Of a stretch of 64,000 bases of DNA, positions 20,101-30,331 are shown one piece after another. The notes under the pieces are model-generated. The model had not been told where the DNA came from and did not search any database. It saw only the letters and a program-made list of their open reading frames with translations. This DNA is from CAJKWP01 sp964554475 (GTDB lineage Bacteria > Bacillota > Clostridia > Christensenellales > UBA1242). The DNA is taken from positions 10,437 to 74,436 of the forward strand of contig CAZKOT010000001.1 of the NCBI GenBank assembly GCA_964554475.1, in the 5' to 3' direction. Each line of letters starts with the position of its first letter. The first letter of the stretch is position 1. A program made the translations under genes and the position numbers.

Positions 20101-23100
20101 CGCCCATTCAAATCTTCCATGAACAATGTCAACGGATGGCGAATCAAGTTTACTTATTTCTCCTAAATCTGTTACTTTTCCTGATATTACATTTGTTCCG
20201 TTACCAATAGCTTGAATAGATAATTCATAGATAATTATATTTGTTTCACCATCTCTTGTTTCAAGCGGAAGAAAATCCCAACTGCTACCTGTGTGCAAAG
20301 CTTCATAAGTATCAATACCTGGTGATTGAGGCACTGCAATAATATTATAACCTGTTGCAAGTCCACTAGAACTATATCCAAGAACTCCTCCATCCATGTT
20401 TGCATTAACGGTTGGTAATACAGTTATGTTTACTGCGGTTGATGGGTAACCATGAATTGTCATATTACTATCACCACTGACAAAAACATATAATCTGTAT
20501 TGTCCTGCAGGTAAAATGTCTGCATTTACTAGGTCTACCAAATTTACACTTCTATTATCATTGTCTCTTGTTGCAATTTGAAAACGATTTCCATTTGCAA
20601 TATTTTCTGCAAGGACAGTGTAGTCAAATTTATCAGTTGTTGAATAATGATATCCTGCTTTAATAGGATAGGTTGACTCGCTCCATGACAATACATAATT
20701 ATCAATACTAACCGAAGTCGGCGCTGAAGGAATGTAAACGTTAATTCCCAAGTTATATCTTGAATTGAGCCAATTATAATCATCTCCATTTTGCTTTACA
20801 GAAATTGTATAAAATCCCGAAGGAACATTTGTAAGTTCATTTGTAAACCAATTCATAACTGGCCAACCAAATTCAAAATCTTCACTTAATCCCAAATAAC
20901 CTCTAATAACTTCCCAATCTTCAGGACTTGCATCCACCATATTAGGTCTAAAGAAATTTGCAGCAGGAACAGTGTAATAATTAAACCCCGTTCCCCCCTC
21001 ATTTTGTAATCTTAATATAATAGTATTATTGTCAAGTTCATCTGGCCAAGGATTGTAATTAAAAGGTAAATTCGATGGAATAAAACGATAAGGGGTTGTC
21101 GAACTGAATTCATAATCCCAATTAGCATCACTCCATAAGAGTGTTCCATTTTGCACAATTAAATTTTGAGGAGCGGACAATTTAACTACGGGTGCTAAAA
21201 ATCCAATATTATACGACTCAAAACAGCCCAAACCACTCGGTGCAATTTTTAAGGAATCATTTGTGCAAACTGCACGCACACCCAAAAAGTAATACAAGTT
21301 TTCATTTAATTCTCCAAAATAATCTGGCAATTCCCAACTCCACGAAGCATTTTGCATTGAATCAAGAAGTGTCGGGGGAGTTGAAATAAATGTAAGATAT
21401 GTGATTTCATCTTCATATCCCCATTCACCTTCGCCAATTTCGATTAATTGTGGTTGTCTATAATAAATATAATAACCGTTTGCTCCACTTACATTATCCC
21501 AATAAAGATAACCATTTTCAACATAAACCGGAACTTCTGAAAGTTTGGTAAAATTATAATTAATTGAATATGCTGAAGAAATGAAATAATAACCGCCAAC
21601 TTCAGGTTCGCTTTTTCCGTCAATACGAACTTTAAATGTATAAGTTCCACTTTGATAGTATAAATCATTCAAACTATCATTATATTCATCACTATTCATT
21701 TCCAAATAACTATCTAAAAAATTTAAATGATTGTAGTTATAAATATACGCAAACCCACCTTCATAATGTAAACAGCTCATTGTAATGCTATAAGTTCTGT
21801 CTGCCACTGCTTGCCACGAAACTGTAAATTGATTTTTTGAACTTTCATTCCAATCAAAAGTAAAATCATTAGATGAATCATTTGGATTTGGAGTCAATCT
21901 TATATTTAGAGTGCTTGAAGATAAATCTGAATTTAATAAATTACTTGATGCAGAAGAAGTTGCCATAATTGCAAAAGTATAATCCACATCATTTTGAAGT
22001 TGTTGTGCTCCGCTATAAAAAGCACTACTTAATCCAATAAAATATCCCGAATCAAGCCGTGATTCGTCAAGGTTATAATTACGATTAAGAAGGGTTTCTT
22101 TTGCAATAAAATTAGTTGTCCAATCATCATCTATGAAAACTTTAAATTCACCATTTAAAATTGAAATTTCGGTTGGTGCAATAAGTTTATGTGCTGTGTA
22201 ATTTAAATCTTGATAAGAGTAACTTCCGCCAGGCAGAGAAGTATAACTCATCCTATAGCGTGAATCCAAAATAATGTTTTCACTTTTAATGATTCCTGCT
22301 TCCAAATTACCACTACATTTCAAATTAGCAACAATATCTCCCGAAATACCTGTAAGAAGATTGTTTTTTGTTGTTGGTGAAGCAATTTGAATATAATTTA
22401 ATTCGGTTTGAAGAACTCTTAAAAGATATCCTTGGCAATCAACATCATCAGTACTATTCCATGTTAAAACACCATTCAAAGCATAAATATTATTAACTGG
22501 TGCTAGTCTTTTACCCGAAATTTGAGTAATTTTTGAATCTAAAAATCCATTCATAGAAACTTTTATTGTGATTGTAAAAATTCCTGTAGGAATGTAAAAA
22601 TTTAAATCTTCTGTTATAGGGTAAATTAGTTTTCCAGCAACTGGAGACAATTCATTATTTTGGTAACTTGTTCCTGCAACGGAAAGAGTGTAAATAGCAT
22701 TTATTGGATTACTTTCAATGTCGGCCTGCAATGAAATACTTTGTTCATCATTGTTTGCTTTTAAAAATCCGTCAAAAGTAAGAGCATTTAATTTGGTGCG
22801 AGTTGGTGCAGAAGTTGCCGAATTAATTGCATTTAAAGTACCATTATAAAAAGCAAACACTTCAAAGATATATGTCCCTCCAACTACTTCAACTCCTTGA
22901 TATGTCCAAATGTCAGGAAATTCCCATACCTGATTTGAGTTTAAAATAACTGGGACTTCTGTAACATCTAAAATAACAGTATCAATTCCATCTGTATGTT
23001 TAACCGTTAAAGAAAATTGAGCATTACTGTTAACAATGCTTTCGTCAATGGTTAAATATGTGCCAAAAATATCAATTGAAGGTGCATCTAATTTTTGTTT

Positions 23101-26100
23101 TGCAATAACACTACTTGCTCCTGAAAAATAATACCTTCCATTAATTTGAGTGTCTCTATCCCCAAACGGTAAAACATAAAAATCAATTATTCCAGAAAAA
23201 GTAATATCTGCAAAAATTTCGCTTGTGAAATCATTATAAATATTTGAAGTGAAAACAGGAGTTGTAGGGGAATATCCCGATTTATGATAATAAGCATAAT
23301 AACCCAAGTCAACTGATGCTGTAGTGCCAGCCCAACTGAAAACAGCAAGTTGATTAACTGCCAAATTTGTAATGGAAGGAAGTCTTTGAATAATTATTTC
23401 TTCCGAAAAATCCGAATTATAATAATTCTCGGCATTTGCCATTACTCTAACATTAAAAATTCCATTTGGAGCATTTTCAAAAATTAAATCTTCAGTGCTA
23501 AATGAATTTGTGTAGGTAATTGCAAAAGGTGTTTCAAAATTATTAATATAAACATTATATTTTTCTGCACCGCTCACCAAATCCCATGAAATTGTAACTT
23601 CAAGCTGCTCAACTGTGTCTTCTGCTTCAGCAATAACATTTAAAACCTGTGCTAATTTTATTAAGTTAGTTATAGTGGAAAATTGAGAAGATAGAAAACC
23701 TGTATAAGGATTTGTTAAAGTCAATTCTTCCACAACTATTGCACGAATTCTAACTTCATATATTCCTGCGTCTGAAATAAAATTTGCAATCGAGGTATGG
23801 AAAATGGAAATTGAAGTAACAGGGGTTCCTGCTTCAAAAGCATTAACAACAATTGAAATATTTTCCTCACTCGAATTCTCAATAATAATTTCGTAACGGT
23901 TAGCATTTGCAGTTTGCACCCAACTTATAACATCATTATCTATTAAAGGTGCATTCATTGTTGTAATTCTGTCAAGATTAAAAGAATTAACAGCACTATT
24001 TAAGTAATAAACATCCCCGCCTTCTAATCTACCCGCTCCAATTAACCTAGTTGCGATTGATTCACCCGTTGTCGTGACAAAAGAAATTGAATAAGAGGAT
24101 GAATTATTTATATTTGCGACTGTTTCTTCATTACCCGTCCCTTCATTGAAAATAACACTTGAAACTTCATTTGTTAAATTATAAATTGAAAAAATTTCAC
24201 TATCAAAAACAGTTACTTCGGTAACAGCGGGCAATCTCGTCAGTGTAAAAATTGTAATTTCGGAAGGAATAAAATTTGAATTGACAGCATAAAGAGTTAA
24301 AACGTAATTACGCACGGCAAGTGTATTTGAAAAAAGCGCATTAGTATTTATTATAAATTCTTCAGGAGCACCGTCAACAGAAACAAAAAAACCCGTGGCG
24401 CTTTGAACAGCTCCCCATGAAACAGTTACCGATGTTTGATTTAAAGTTAATTCTGGAGTTACATTTGTAATAAGTGGGGTCTCAAGTTTAGTAACTTCAA
24501 GAGCATTCGAAAACAATGAAGAAATAAAACTTGCGTTCTCTGTATTAACTGTAACATCTTCAATAACGCTTTTTACTGAAAAACTAAAATTCTCGTCTAA
24601 CTCAGCAAAGACAGCAGGATAATCATTTAAATCTAATGAGTTAGTACTAGAAATTAACGTTTGAGAATAAGTAAGACCTTTTGTAATAATAACTTCATAA
24701 TACTCTGCATCCGCATTTTCATTCCAACTCAAAATAAAATCTGTAAAGCTTAAATTATTTGGTGTTGAAAGTCTATTAATAGTGAATGTAGCTGTTGCAC
24801 TGTCCAAATAATAAGGTGAAGAAATTGTTTCCAAAGCAACAAAATTAATAACAATTTCATTTGTTACACTAAATTCAAATGTAGAAAAGTTGATTTGAAC
24901 TCCTTCCACAGTAGCATAGATTTGCTCTGCTGAAAGTTTTGTTAAAAGTGAAGGGTCAATCACCATTGTAATTTCTTCGTTTTCTGAAATTAAAATTGAA
25001 GTTGGGGAGATTAATTTTTCAACTGTTATTTCTGTTGGTAATGACTTGAAAAGATTTCCAACTCCACCATCATCAGCGCTATCATTTAGCGAAAGAGCAA
25101 TGGCATTAAAGAAATAAATTCCAACATTTAAAACAATGTCCGAAACATTGTGCATTCTATCAGTTCCTGTTAATCTAACAAGTCGTTCCGATAATTCCAG
25201 TACTCCATCATCGTTATAATCGCAATAAATATCGTAAGCTTCAGCATTTACAATGGTTGAAACAGTTAAATTTCCATTTTCTCTATTAAAAGTCAAAGTG
25301 GGTGAAGCGAGAGTTGAAAAAACCCTATAAACAATGGAAGAAGAAAAATCAATTGCATTTAAAATCGTATTATTGTCGCCCATTGCTTTTACTGAGAAAA
25401 TATAATCCCCAAATGGTAAATTTGCAAAAGTATATTGCAAATTTTCAGTTGTTCCGTTAATGTAAAATTCACCATCTCTCGTTAATTCAAAATTATATGT
25501 AACTGCATTTTCAATTTCGTTCCAATTCCATGTAACGTTTTCACCGTTAACCATATGAGTTGGAGCGGAAGAAATATTTGCAAGTCTTATAATAGTAATT
25601 TCTGTTGGCAAAGAATCAATTAAATTTCCGCCCGCGTCAAAATTATCATCTGTTGAAACCGCAACTGCAGAAAAAACAAAACTTCCTGAAACATCAACAA
25701 TATGCGAAACATCACAAACTCCCCCATTTTGCAAAAGAACAACGGGTTCGCCAAGTGCATCAAGTAAAACATCACCATCATATAAAAGAATATATTCATC
25801 TGCATTTTGAATTGAATTTCCAAATGGTATAACTGTTAGTTGCTCGGTTTCATTATCAAAAGTTAAAACGGGTGAATCTAATTGTGTAAAAATTCTAAAA
25901 GAAACAGAACCAAAATCCATTGAATCCAAATAATTTTGATTATTGCCTATTGCCTTTATAAAAAATTCGTAATCCCCAAAAGTAAAATCATCAAGTGAAT
26001 AAGTAGAATATGTAGTTGTTCCGTTCCTAAAGGGACCTGGATTCTCGTCCTTGTAAATTTCAAAACTATAATTAACTGCTCCAGTGATCCCATCCCAAGT

Positions 26101-27873
26101 TATCGTTTCATCAATTAAAGGAGTAATATATGTTGTATCACTCAACGGTGTAATATTTGCAAGTCTAACAACATTATAATTTGCAGGTTCTGCTGAAAGT
26201 AAATAATAACCTTCTTTTAATTCTAGTTCTTCGTCATATTCAAATTCATCATCAAAAGGAGAAACACTTATTATATAGGGTTCGTCACCACTTTTTGCAA
26301 TAGGAAAAAGACTGTTAGTTGAGCCTAATGTTAAAGTAATTGTTGTCGTACCACTTTGAGTTGAAGCAATATTTTCACCGTCAATTGTAACAGTATAACC
26401 CAAAGCACCTTCTGAACGTATAAAATTTAATGAACTAATGCCTCCACTTGTATTATGTAATAAACCTGAAATATTACCTAATTGTTTAATATTTAAAATA
26501 TTTGAAAAATCACTTGCAACCTCAAATTCTTGTGTGGGCATTTGTCTTGAAAAAACCTCAAAAATTCCTGCGCTTTGTTCAAATGTGTAAAAATCTTCCG
26601 GTTGAAGAAAAGAATCTCCCATGGGCAAAACAACCACTGAAGTTACGGTATTTCTAATAAGTATTTGTGTGTTTGATAATGTTGTTGAAACAGACTTTGT
26701 TAGCGGAGAAAATGAAATCGTGGGCGGAGCAAGTTTAACAACAGTTATTTGATTTGAATCTGCACTATCAAGGGAAATAATATCCTCTGTTACTGCACCA
26801 ATTGCTTTAATAGTAATAAGATTATTCCCAATTTCCCATTCTTCAAAATTATCATGAGAAACAGTTAATTTATCAATAGTTCTAGTCCCCAAACTATCAG
26901 TTATTGTTAAAACATATTTTGAAATTAAAGATGCCTGTGAATAGTCCCATGAGATTCTATCATTTGAAAAAGAAATTTCTGGAGCAACTAGTCGTGTAAG
27001 GTTAACAGTTTCAGTTGCACTTGTGTAAACAATATCTTCAATTGTTAAGACGGCATTAACACTAATTGAATAATCATCAACAGATGACATATCATCAGGA
27101 ATAATGAAATTACTATCGCTTGTTTGATAATTACTACTTGTTTGAGGAACAGTTAATTTATTAAAAACAATATTATATAAAACTCCCTCAACCCCAACTT
27201 CAGTCCAAGAGAGCGTTGAGGTGCTGGGACTAAAATTTAAATTTGTAGGCGTAGGAACCACTGCAAAAGAAAAAATGGCAGGTTCAGAATTATTATAACC
27301 CTCTCTTTTTGCAATAACAGTAGCAGAATAAATTCCACTGGCAAGAGGAATTTTTTCTTTTATATTAACATTATTCGTAAAAACATTTTCAGATTCAAAT
27401 TGTAAAACATCATTTTGAAATATTTGAATATTATAAGAAGTTGCAAAAATCGTAGGCGAAATTGAGGTAGCATTCCAACTAAGATAGCTTGTTTCACTAT
27501 TATATGTAAAACCAGTAACTGAGTTAAATTGTTCAAGATGTCTCTCTACTGTAACGGTGAAATATGCATAACTTTTTCCAACATTTGCTTCAATAAGTGC
27601 TATTCCTTCATTGACAGCAAAAAGGGTAAAAGTATTAGGGTCAACATAAGCGATGTTTTGGTTATTTGATTTAAATTTAACTTGCTGAACTATAGCTCCT
27701 CCAGAAGCAATCAACAAAGGTTTAATATCAATCGTGTCACCTTCTTGCATAACAGTATTTTCTTCTAAAAATTCAACTTTGTAATTTTGAGTAACATCTT
27801 CTCCACATGCAGAAAACAAGCCCATCGAAAACAAGCACACAAACAATAAAATAAATTTTTTGATTTTTTTCAA
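17194..27873 (-). CDS. giant repetitive surface lipoprotein (FN3/Ig-like repeats, GLUG-like end)
   Basis: A 3559-residue lipoprotein. The signal peptide ends in the lipobox LFSAC at residues 19-23, so Cys23 should be lipidated and the protein held on the outer face of the membrane. Residues about 55-110 form a BIg2-like Ig domain (NIAYVDPNTFTLFAVNEG). From about 115 to 2900 the protein is built from several dozen FN3-like modules. Each is marked by a strand such as LSWTEVGVEGVLYNI, ISWDLVSGAEKYNVY or IRWNEVTQSTSYLLT and a linker like RLAPVNNI. Acidic calcium-type loops occur near 890 (DYNDDGVLE) and 3158 (DNDGDGIVEE). The last 430 residues carry GLUG-like beta-helix repeats (GIIKNLNII, GGIACNNYGIIE) and end in YPVLIWE, as such proteins often do. 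It starts at TTG 27871-27873 after AGAGGA. The likely role is as an adhesin or extracellular scaffold; no catalytic motif was seen. Confidence 0.87.
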   Translation of the reverse strand: MKKIKKFILLFVCLFSMGLFSACGEDVTQNYKVEFLEENTVMQEGDTIDIKPLLIASGGAIVQQVKFKSNNQNIAYVDPNTFTLFAVNEGIALIEANVGKSYAYFTVTVERHLEQFNSVTGFTYNSETSYLSWNATSISPTIFATSYNIQIFQNDVLQFESENVFTNNVNIKEKIPLASGIYSATVIAKREGYNNSEPAIFSFAVVPTPTNLNFSPSTSTLSWTEVGVEGVLYNIVFNKLTVPQTSSNYQTSDSNFIIPDDMSSVDDYSISVNAVLTIEDIVYTSATETVNLTRLVAPEISFSNDRISWDYSQASLISKYVLTITDSLGTRTIDKLTVSHDNFEEWEIGNNLITIKAIGAVTEDIISLDSADSNQITVVKLAPPTISFSPLTKSVSTTLSNTQILIRNTVTSVVVLPMGDSFLQPEDFYTFEQSAGIFEVFSRQMPTQEFEVASDFSNILNIKQLGNISGLLHNTSGGISSLNFIRSEGALGYTVTIDGENIASTQSGTTTITLTLGSTNSLFPIAKSGDEPYIISVSPFDDEFEYDEELELKEGYYLLSAEPANYNVVRLANITPLSDTTYITPLIDETITWDGITGAVNYSFEIYKDENPGPFRNGTTTYSTYSLDDFTFGDYEFFIKAIGNNQNYLDSMDFGSVSFRIFTQLDSPVLTFDNETEQLTVIPFGNSIQNADEYILLYDGDVLLDALGEPVVLLQNGGVCDVSHIVDVSGSFVFSAVAVSTDDNFDAGGNLIDSLPTEITIIRLANISSAPTHMVNGENVTWNWNEIENAVTYNFELTRDGEFYINGTTENLQYTFANLPFGDYIFSVKAMGDNNTILNAIDFSSSIVYRVFSTLASPTLTFNRENGNLTVSTIVNAEAYDIYCDYNDDGVLELSERLVRLTGTDRMHNVSDIVLNVGIYFFNAIALSLNDSADDGGVGNLFKSLPTEITVEKLISPTSILISENEEITMVIDPSLLTKLSAEQIYATVEGVQINFSTFEFSVTNEIVINFVALETISSPYYLDSATATFTINRLSTPNNLSFTDFILSWNENADAEYYEVIITKGLTYSQTLISSTNSLDLNDYPAVFAELDENFSFSVKSVIEDVTVNTENASFISSLFSNALEVTKLETPLITNVTPELTLNQTSVTVSWGAVQSATGFFVSVDGAPEEFIINTNALFSNTLAVRNYVLTLYAVNSNFIPSEITIFTLTRLPAVTEVTVFDSEIFSIYNLTNEVSSVIFNEGTGNEETVANINNSSSYSISFVTTTGESIATRLIGAGRLEGGDVYYLNSAVNSFNLDRITTMNAPLIDNDVISWVQTANANRYEIIIENSSEENISIVVNAFEAGTPVTSISIFHTSIANFISDAGIYEVRIRAIVVEELTLTNPYTGFLSSQFSTITNLIKLAQVLNVIAEAEDTVEQLEVTISWDLVSGAEKYNVYINNFETPFAITYTNSFSTEDLIFENAPNGIFNVRVMANAENYYNSDFSEEIIIQRLPSITNLAVNQLAVFSWAGTTASVDLGYYAYYHKSGYSPTTPVFTSNIYNDFTSEIFADITFSGIIDFYVLPFGDRDTQINGRYYFSGASSVIAKQKLDAPSIDIFGTYLTIDESIVNSNAQFSLTVKHTDGIDTVILDVTEVPVILNSNQVWEFPDIWTYQGVEVVGGTYIFEVFAFYNGTLNAINSATSAPTRTKLNALTFDGFLKANNDEQSISLQADIESNPINAIYTLSVAGTSYQNNELSPVAGKLIYPITEDLNFYIPTGIFTITIKVSMNGFLDSKITQISGKRLAPVNNIYALNGVLTWNSTDDVDCQGYLLRVLQTELNYIQIASPTTKNNLLTGISGDIVANLKCSGNLEAGIIKSENIILDSRYRMSYTSLPGGSYSYQDLNYTAHKLIAPTEISILNGEFKVFIDDDWTTNFIAKETLLNRNYNLDESRLDSGYFIGLSSAFYSGAQQLQNDVDYTFAIMATSSASSNLLNSDLSSSTLNIRLTPNPNDSSNDFTFDWNESSKNQFTVSWQAVADRTYSITMSCLHYEGGFAYIYNYNHLNFLDSYLEMNSDEYNDSLNDLYYQSGTYTFKVRIDGKSEPEVGGYYFISSAYSINYNFTKLSEVPVYVENGYLYWDNVSGANGYYIYYRQPQLIEIGEGEWGYEDEITYLTFISTPPTLLDSMQNASWSWELPDYFGELNENLYYFLGVRAVCTNDSLKIAPSGLGCFESYNIGFLAPVVKLSAPQNLIVQNGTLLWSDANWDYEFSSTTPYRFIPSNLPFNYNPWPDELDNNTIILRLQNEGGTGFNYYTVPAANFFRPNMVDASPEDWEVIRGYLGLSEDFEFGWPVMNWFTNELTNVPSGFYTISVKQNGDDYNWLNSRYNLGINVYIPSAPTSVSIDNYVLSWSESTYPIKAGYHYSTTDKFDYTVLAENIANGNRFQIATRDNDNRSVNLVDLVNADILPAGQYRLYVFVSGDSNMTIHGYPSTAVNITVLPTVNANMDGGVLGYSSSGLATGYNIIAVPQSPGIDTYEALHTGSSWDFLPLETRDGETNIIIYELSIQAIGNGTNVISGKVTDLGEISKLDSPSVDIVHGRFEWANVLNNSGYLVYVQTSTQLLVFDLPYGEVGLTSIYESITPGYNNYNFRTIGTTTSSFGGSPIYAISSYMDGINAVMLNSVASIGVHEGNLVWRNVTDLGGSNVTGYKISFFGTHIYNPFHYEEYSTFAWLGDTFVLYDFIGQWLSVENPSPPPEFIEMFQAYLAGDYDVSIQPYSNGEFEHTDGKIYKYLIGKTLEASHAEFTKLQQVSNVRIDNGVIRWNEVTQSTSYLLTFTRLPQVVTFTTLTNEFNPSQLTGDDIIKFESLGVNVDYEVKIKALGGEEHINSNETLGGNFKKLTEIDSVEYLSDPSPDGGFIIKWRFTGNVVGVTGYDYLFKYSYDGETYAEIAILGQYESSIPSYYYGQIESMFDTDPITPGIQSLISAGTLYFKICVIPITDSNNVLMSDYSVRYDVTPPVAIEDFSYFSSSRKIAWTHSGSGTFRIVDEIVSWNESTETFNVLSTRTYTSTVMEFMPELIGLHRIKVCAITPDGSIASEFKYFFNSVSENGLINHSSFVLTIEGVDHEFTLINFNLFESGEGTESNPYNIATSVQFANMIYRPTKPTYLIKDNDGDGIVEEIEKVFNFKQTANLTLVDVMISTFGGIYDGDNKTISWSFTNTTSIKATNIGLFVRLNANGIIKNLNIIANISHGNISSTDVNSLRFSSLVNENFGLISYCQIKNVSFSSATTAGIYYYYGGIACNNYGIIELCVNLATLDFNDTDITSSELTIGGIAYANNQITEGETTYTGTIRKSGNLANITGRAKTVNIGGVAAFNFGGTSSSENLIGKIVECYNKGNLRAKITLGTASNTYVGAITGRNEGIIRNCYNIASSLIVEYLNTATSARNAYIGGISGYIANQNGGKINNSFTTTLISESNSILGSPGGLTTRYLGLLVGLSGATSLSSGVYNYYISVIGVSPINNPPGNFNSIDISTVNLFNELNALYSNVWNSGGTYPVLIWESTYILYP

Positions 27874-28102
27874 TGCTTTCCTCTTTAGATTAACATTCCA
27901 TTACTCTATTTTAGTATAACTATTTGAAAATTTTTAAAACTGAAAATATAAACTAATCTCATTTGTAACGTAAAATTCTTTTTTTCCTTTTCTTTCCAAT
28001 TAAAACAGGAGGTCAAAATCTAAAATAGTTTTCGAAGGTCTAACCAAAGCGCTCAATTAGTCAGTTATAAATCTTAATTATTTAATCCATGTCCATTTTA
28101 AT

Positions 28103-28849
28103 TTACTTCACACGAATGATTTTTGAAAAACTTTCTGGATTCAAACTAGCACCTCCAATTAGTCCTCCATTAACACCTTCCGCTTTCAAAACTATTTTTA
28201 CATTTTCGGGTTTAACACTACCGCCATAAAGTATAGCAACCTCTTTTGCAGCTTTTTCTGAAAAATTTTGAGTAATTACTTCTCTAATAAATTTTGCGAC
28301 TTCTTCGATTTGTTCTTTTGTTGGAATTTTTCCCGTTCCAATTGCCCAAATAGGCTCATAAGCAATGACAATGTTATTAAGTTCATTTTCATAAAGTCCA
28401 CTTAAGCCCTGTTCAATTTGTTGTTTTAAAACAATTTTTGTTTTATCACTTTCTCTTTCAGCCAAACTTTCACCAATGCAAAAAATTACCCCAAGTCCAT
28501 TCTTGAGAAGTTGTTTTATTTTTGCATTAACACTTTGATTACTTTCCCCAAAATATTTTCTTCTTTCACTATGCCCAACCAAAACAAGTTCGCATGAAAG
28601 ATCTTTAAGCATATTTGCGCTAATTTCACCCGTAAACTCACCACTATCTTTTTCGTGAACATTTTGAGCACCTAATAAAATTTTTGTACCTTTAAGCATT
28701 TTTCTTGCAAGGGGTATGTTTGTAAAAGGAAAGCAAATTGCAATTTTATTATTTGCTTCTTCCACAAGAGGAATAAGAGTATTTAAATATTTTTTTGTCT
28801 CTTCCTCGGTAAAATTCATTTTTAAATTTCCAATAATAAATTTTTTCAT
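28103..28849 (-). CDS. tpiA: triosephosphate isomerase
   Basis: A 248-residue TIM-barrel enzyme that interconverts dihydroxyacetone phosphate and glyceraldehyde 3-phosphate in glycolysis. Visible landmarks are the substrate lysine in GNLKMN (residues 8-13, where most relatives have GNWKMN), the catalytic histidine in LVGHSERR (about 92-99), the catalytic glutamate in AYEPIWAIGTGK (about 165-176) with flexible loop 6, and the phosphate-binding YGGSVKP and GGLIGGASL near the C-terminus. Length is normal. It follows pgk with only 9 bases between them. Its AGGAG overlaps the end of pgk, so the two genes are an operon and are translationally linked. Confidence 0.97.
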   Translation of the reverse strand: MKKFIIGNLKMNFTEEETKKYLNTLIPLVEEANNKIAICFPFTNIPLARKMLKGTKILLGAQNVHEKDSGEFTGEISANMLKDLSCELVLVGHSERRKYFGESNQSVNAKIKQLLKNGLGVIFCIGESLAERESDKTKIVLKQQIEQGLSGLYENELNNIVIAYEPIWAIGTGKIPTKEQIEEVAKFIREVITQNFSEKAAKEVAILYGGSVKPENVKIVLKAEGVNGGLIGGASLNPESFSKIIRVK

Positions 28850-28858
28850 ATTTATCTC

Positions 28859-30052
28859 CTATGCGTTAATATCTATAACGTCTTCAATAACTTCAACTCC
28901 GGGTAAAATCTCACCTTCTAAAAGCTTTAAACTTGCTCCGCCTCCAGTTGAAATATGTGAAATTTTATCCGCTTTACCAATTGAATTGATTGCAGCAATT
29001 GAATCACCGCCGCCAATTATTGTGGTTCCTTTAACTTTTGCAACTTGATTTGCAACCTTTTTTGTTCCTTTAATGTAATTTTCAAATTCAAAAACACCAA
29101 GTGGTCCATTCCAAACAACTGTTTTTGCTTTTTTAATTTCCTTAATAAAACGTTTTACTGTTGCAGGTCCAATGTCCAATCCCATTAAGTCAGGGGGAAT
29201 ATCTCCCTTAATTCTTTTTGAAGGTGCAGTAGGACTAAAAACCGCTGCACAAAGATGGTCTGTTGGCAACAAAATTTCAACCTCTTGTTTTTCTGCTTCA
29301 TCAAGAATTTGTTTTGCAAGTGTTAATTTATCATTATCAACAAGTGATTGTCCCACGCCATAACCCTTTGCACTTAAAAAGGTGTAAGCCATTCCTCCAC
29401 CCAAACAAATTTTGTCAACAGTTTTGAGTAAATTCAAAACAACATAAATTTTATCTGAAACTTTAGCTCCACCCATAATTGCAATAAATGGTCTTTGAGG
29501 ATTAGATAAAGTTGAAAGAATGGTGTTAACTTCTTTTGCCATTAAATAACCCACTGCATTAGGAAGCAATTTTGCAACACCAACAATTGAAGCATGTGCA
29601 CGGTGTGCTGTTCCAAATGCATCATTGACATATATATCAGCAAGTGATGCAAGTTGTTTTGCAAAAATCGGGTCGTTATTTTCTTCACCTTTAACAAATC
29701 TAAGATTTTCAAGAAGCAAAATTTCTCCAACGTTAAGATTTTTTGCTTTTTCAATTGCATCTGGACCAACAATATCTTTTGCGAAAAAAACTTTGTTAAT
29801 CATTAGATTAATTAATCTTTTAGCAACAGGAATAAGAGAATACTTCATATTAAATTCGCCATTAGGTCTACCCAAATGAGAACAAATAATTAATCTTGCC
29901 CCTTTTGATAAGAGATATTTAATTGTGGGCAATTCACTAACTATACGAGTATCATCTGTTATATTTCCACTGTCATCAAGGGGAACGTTAAAATCCACTC
30001 GAAGAAGCACTCTTTTACCTTTTACATCTATTTGTTCAATTGTTCGTTTCAT
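28859..30052 (-). CDS. pgk: phosphoglycerate kinase
   Basis: A 397-residue glycolytic kinase that makes ATP and 3-phosphoglycerate from 1,3-bisphosphoglycerate. Seen in the sequence are RVDFNVPLD (about 18-26), SHLGRPNG (substrate-binding HxxR, about 59-66), the hinge and nucleotide-binding GGAKVSDKI (about 195-203), WNGPLGVFE (about 318-326), and the C-terminal GGGDSIAA phosphate loop followed by HISTGGGASLKLLEG. Length matches the family. It starts at an ATG with AAAGGATGG 9 bases upstream and forms an operon with tpiA just downstream. Glyceraldehyde 3-phosphate dehydrogenase, often in this operon, is not in the window. Confidence 0.97.
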   Translation of the reverse strand: MKRTIEQIDVKGKRVLLRVDFNVPLDDSGNITDDTRIVSELPTIKYLLSKGARLIICSHLGRPNGEFNMKYSLIPVAKRLINLMINKVFFAKDIVGPDAIEKAKNLNVGEILLLENLRFVKGEENNDPIFAKQLASLADIYVNDAFGTAHRAHASIVGVAKLLPNAVGYLMAKEVNTILSTLSNPQRPFIAIMGGAKVSDKIYVVLNLLKTVDKICLGGGMAYTFLSAKGYGVGQSLVDNDKLTLAKQILDEAEKQEVEILLPTDHLCAAVFSPTAPSKRIKGDIPPDLMGLDIGPATVKRFIKEIKKAKTVVWNGPLGVFEFENYIKGTKKVANQVAKVKGTTIIGGGDSIAAINSIGKADKISHISTGGGASLKLLEGEILPGVEVIEDVIDINA

Positions 30053-30331
30053 AAGTTTTTTCCATCCTTTTATCTATTATTTATTTTATCACAAAGATTA
30101 ATTTTCAAACAAACAGTTTTGCGTGAAAAATTATTAAAATTTAAGGTTGGAAATTATGAATTTAGATTAATATCGAATATACTTGAGAAAAAAAACTCAA
30201 TTTAGATTTTTTATATTTTGTCTTTATTAATTTATTTGATTTGTCTTTCCAAAGTTTCTTTTAAAAAAAATCTACAACGTCTAAATCTTGCTTTTTTTTA
30301 ATTAGTCAATCGTAAGTCGTAAGCTTCCACC

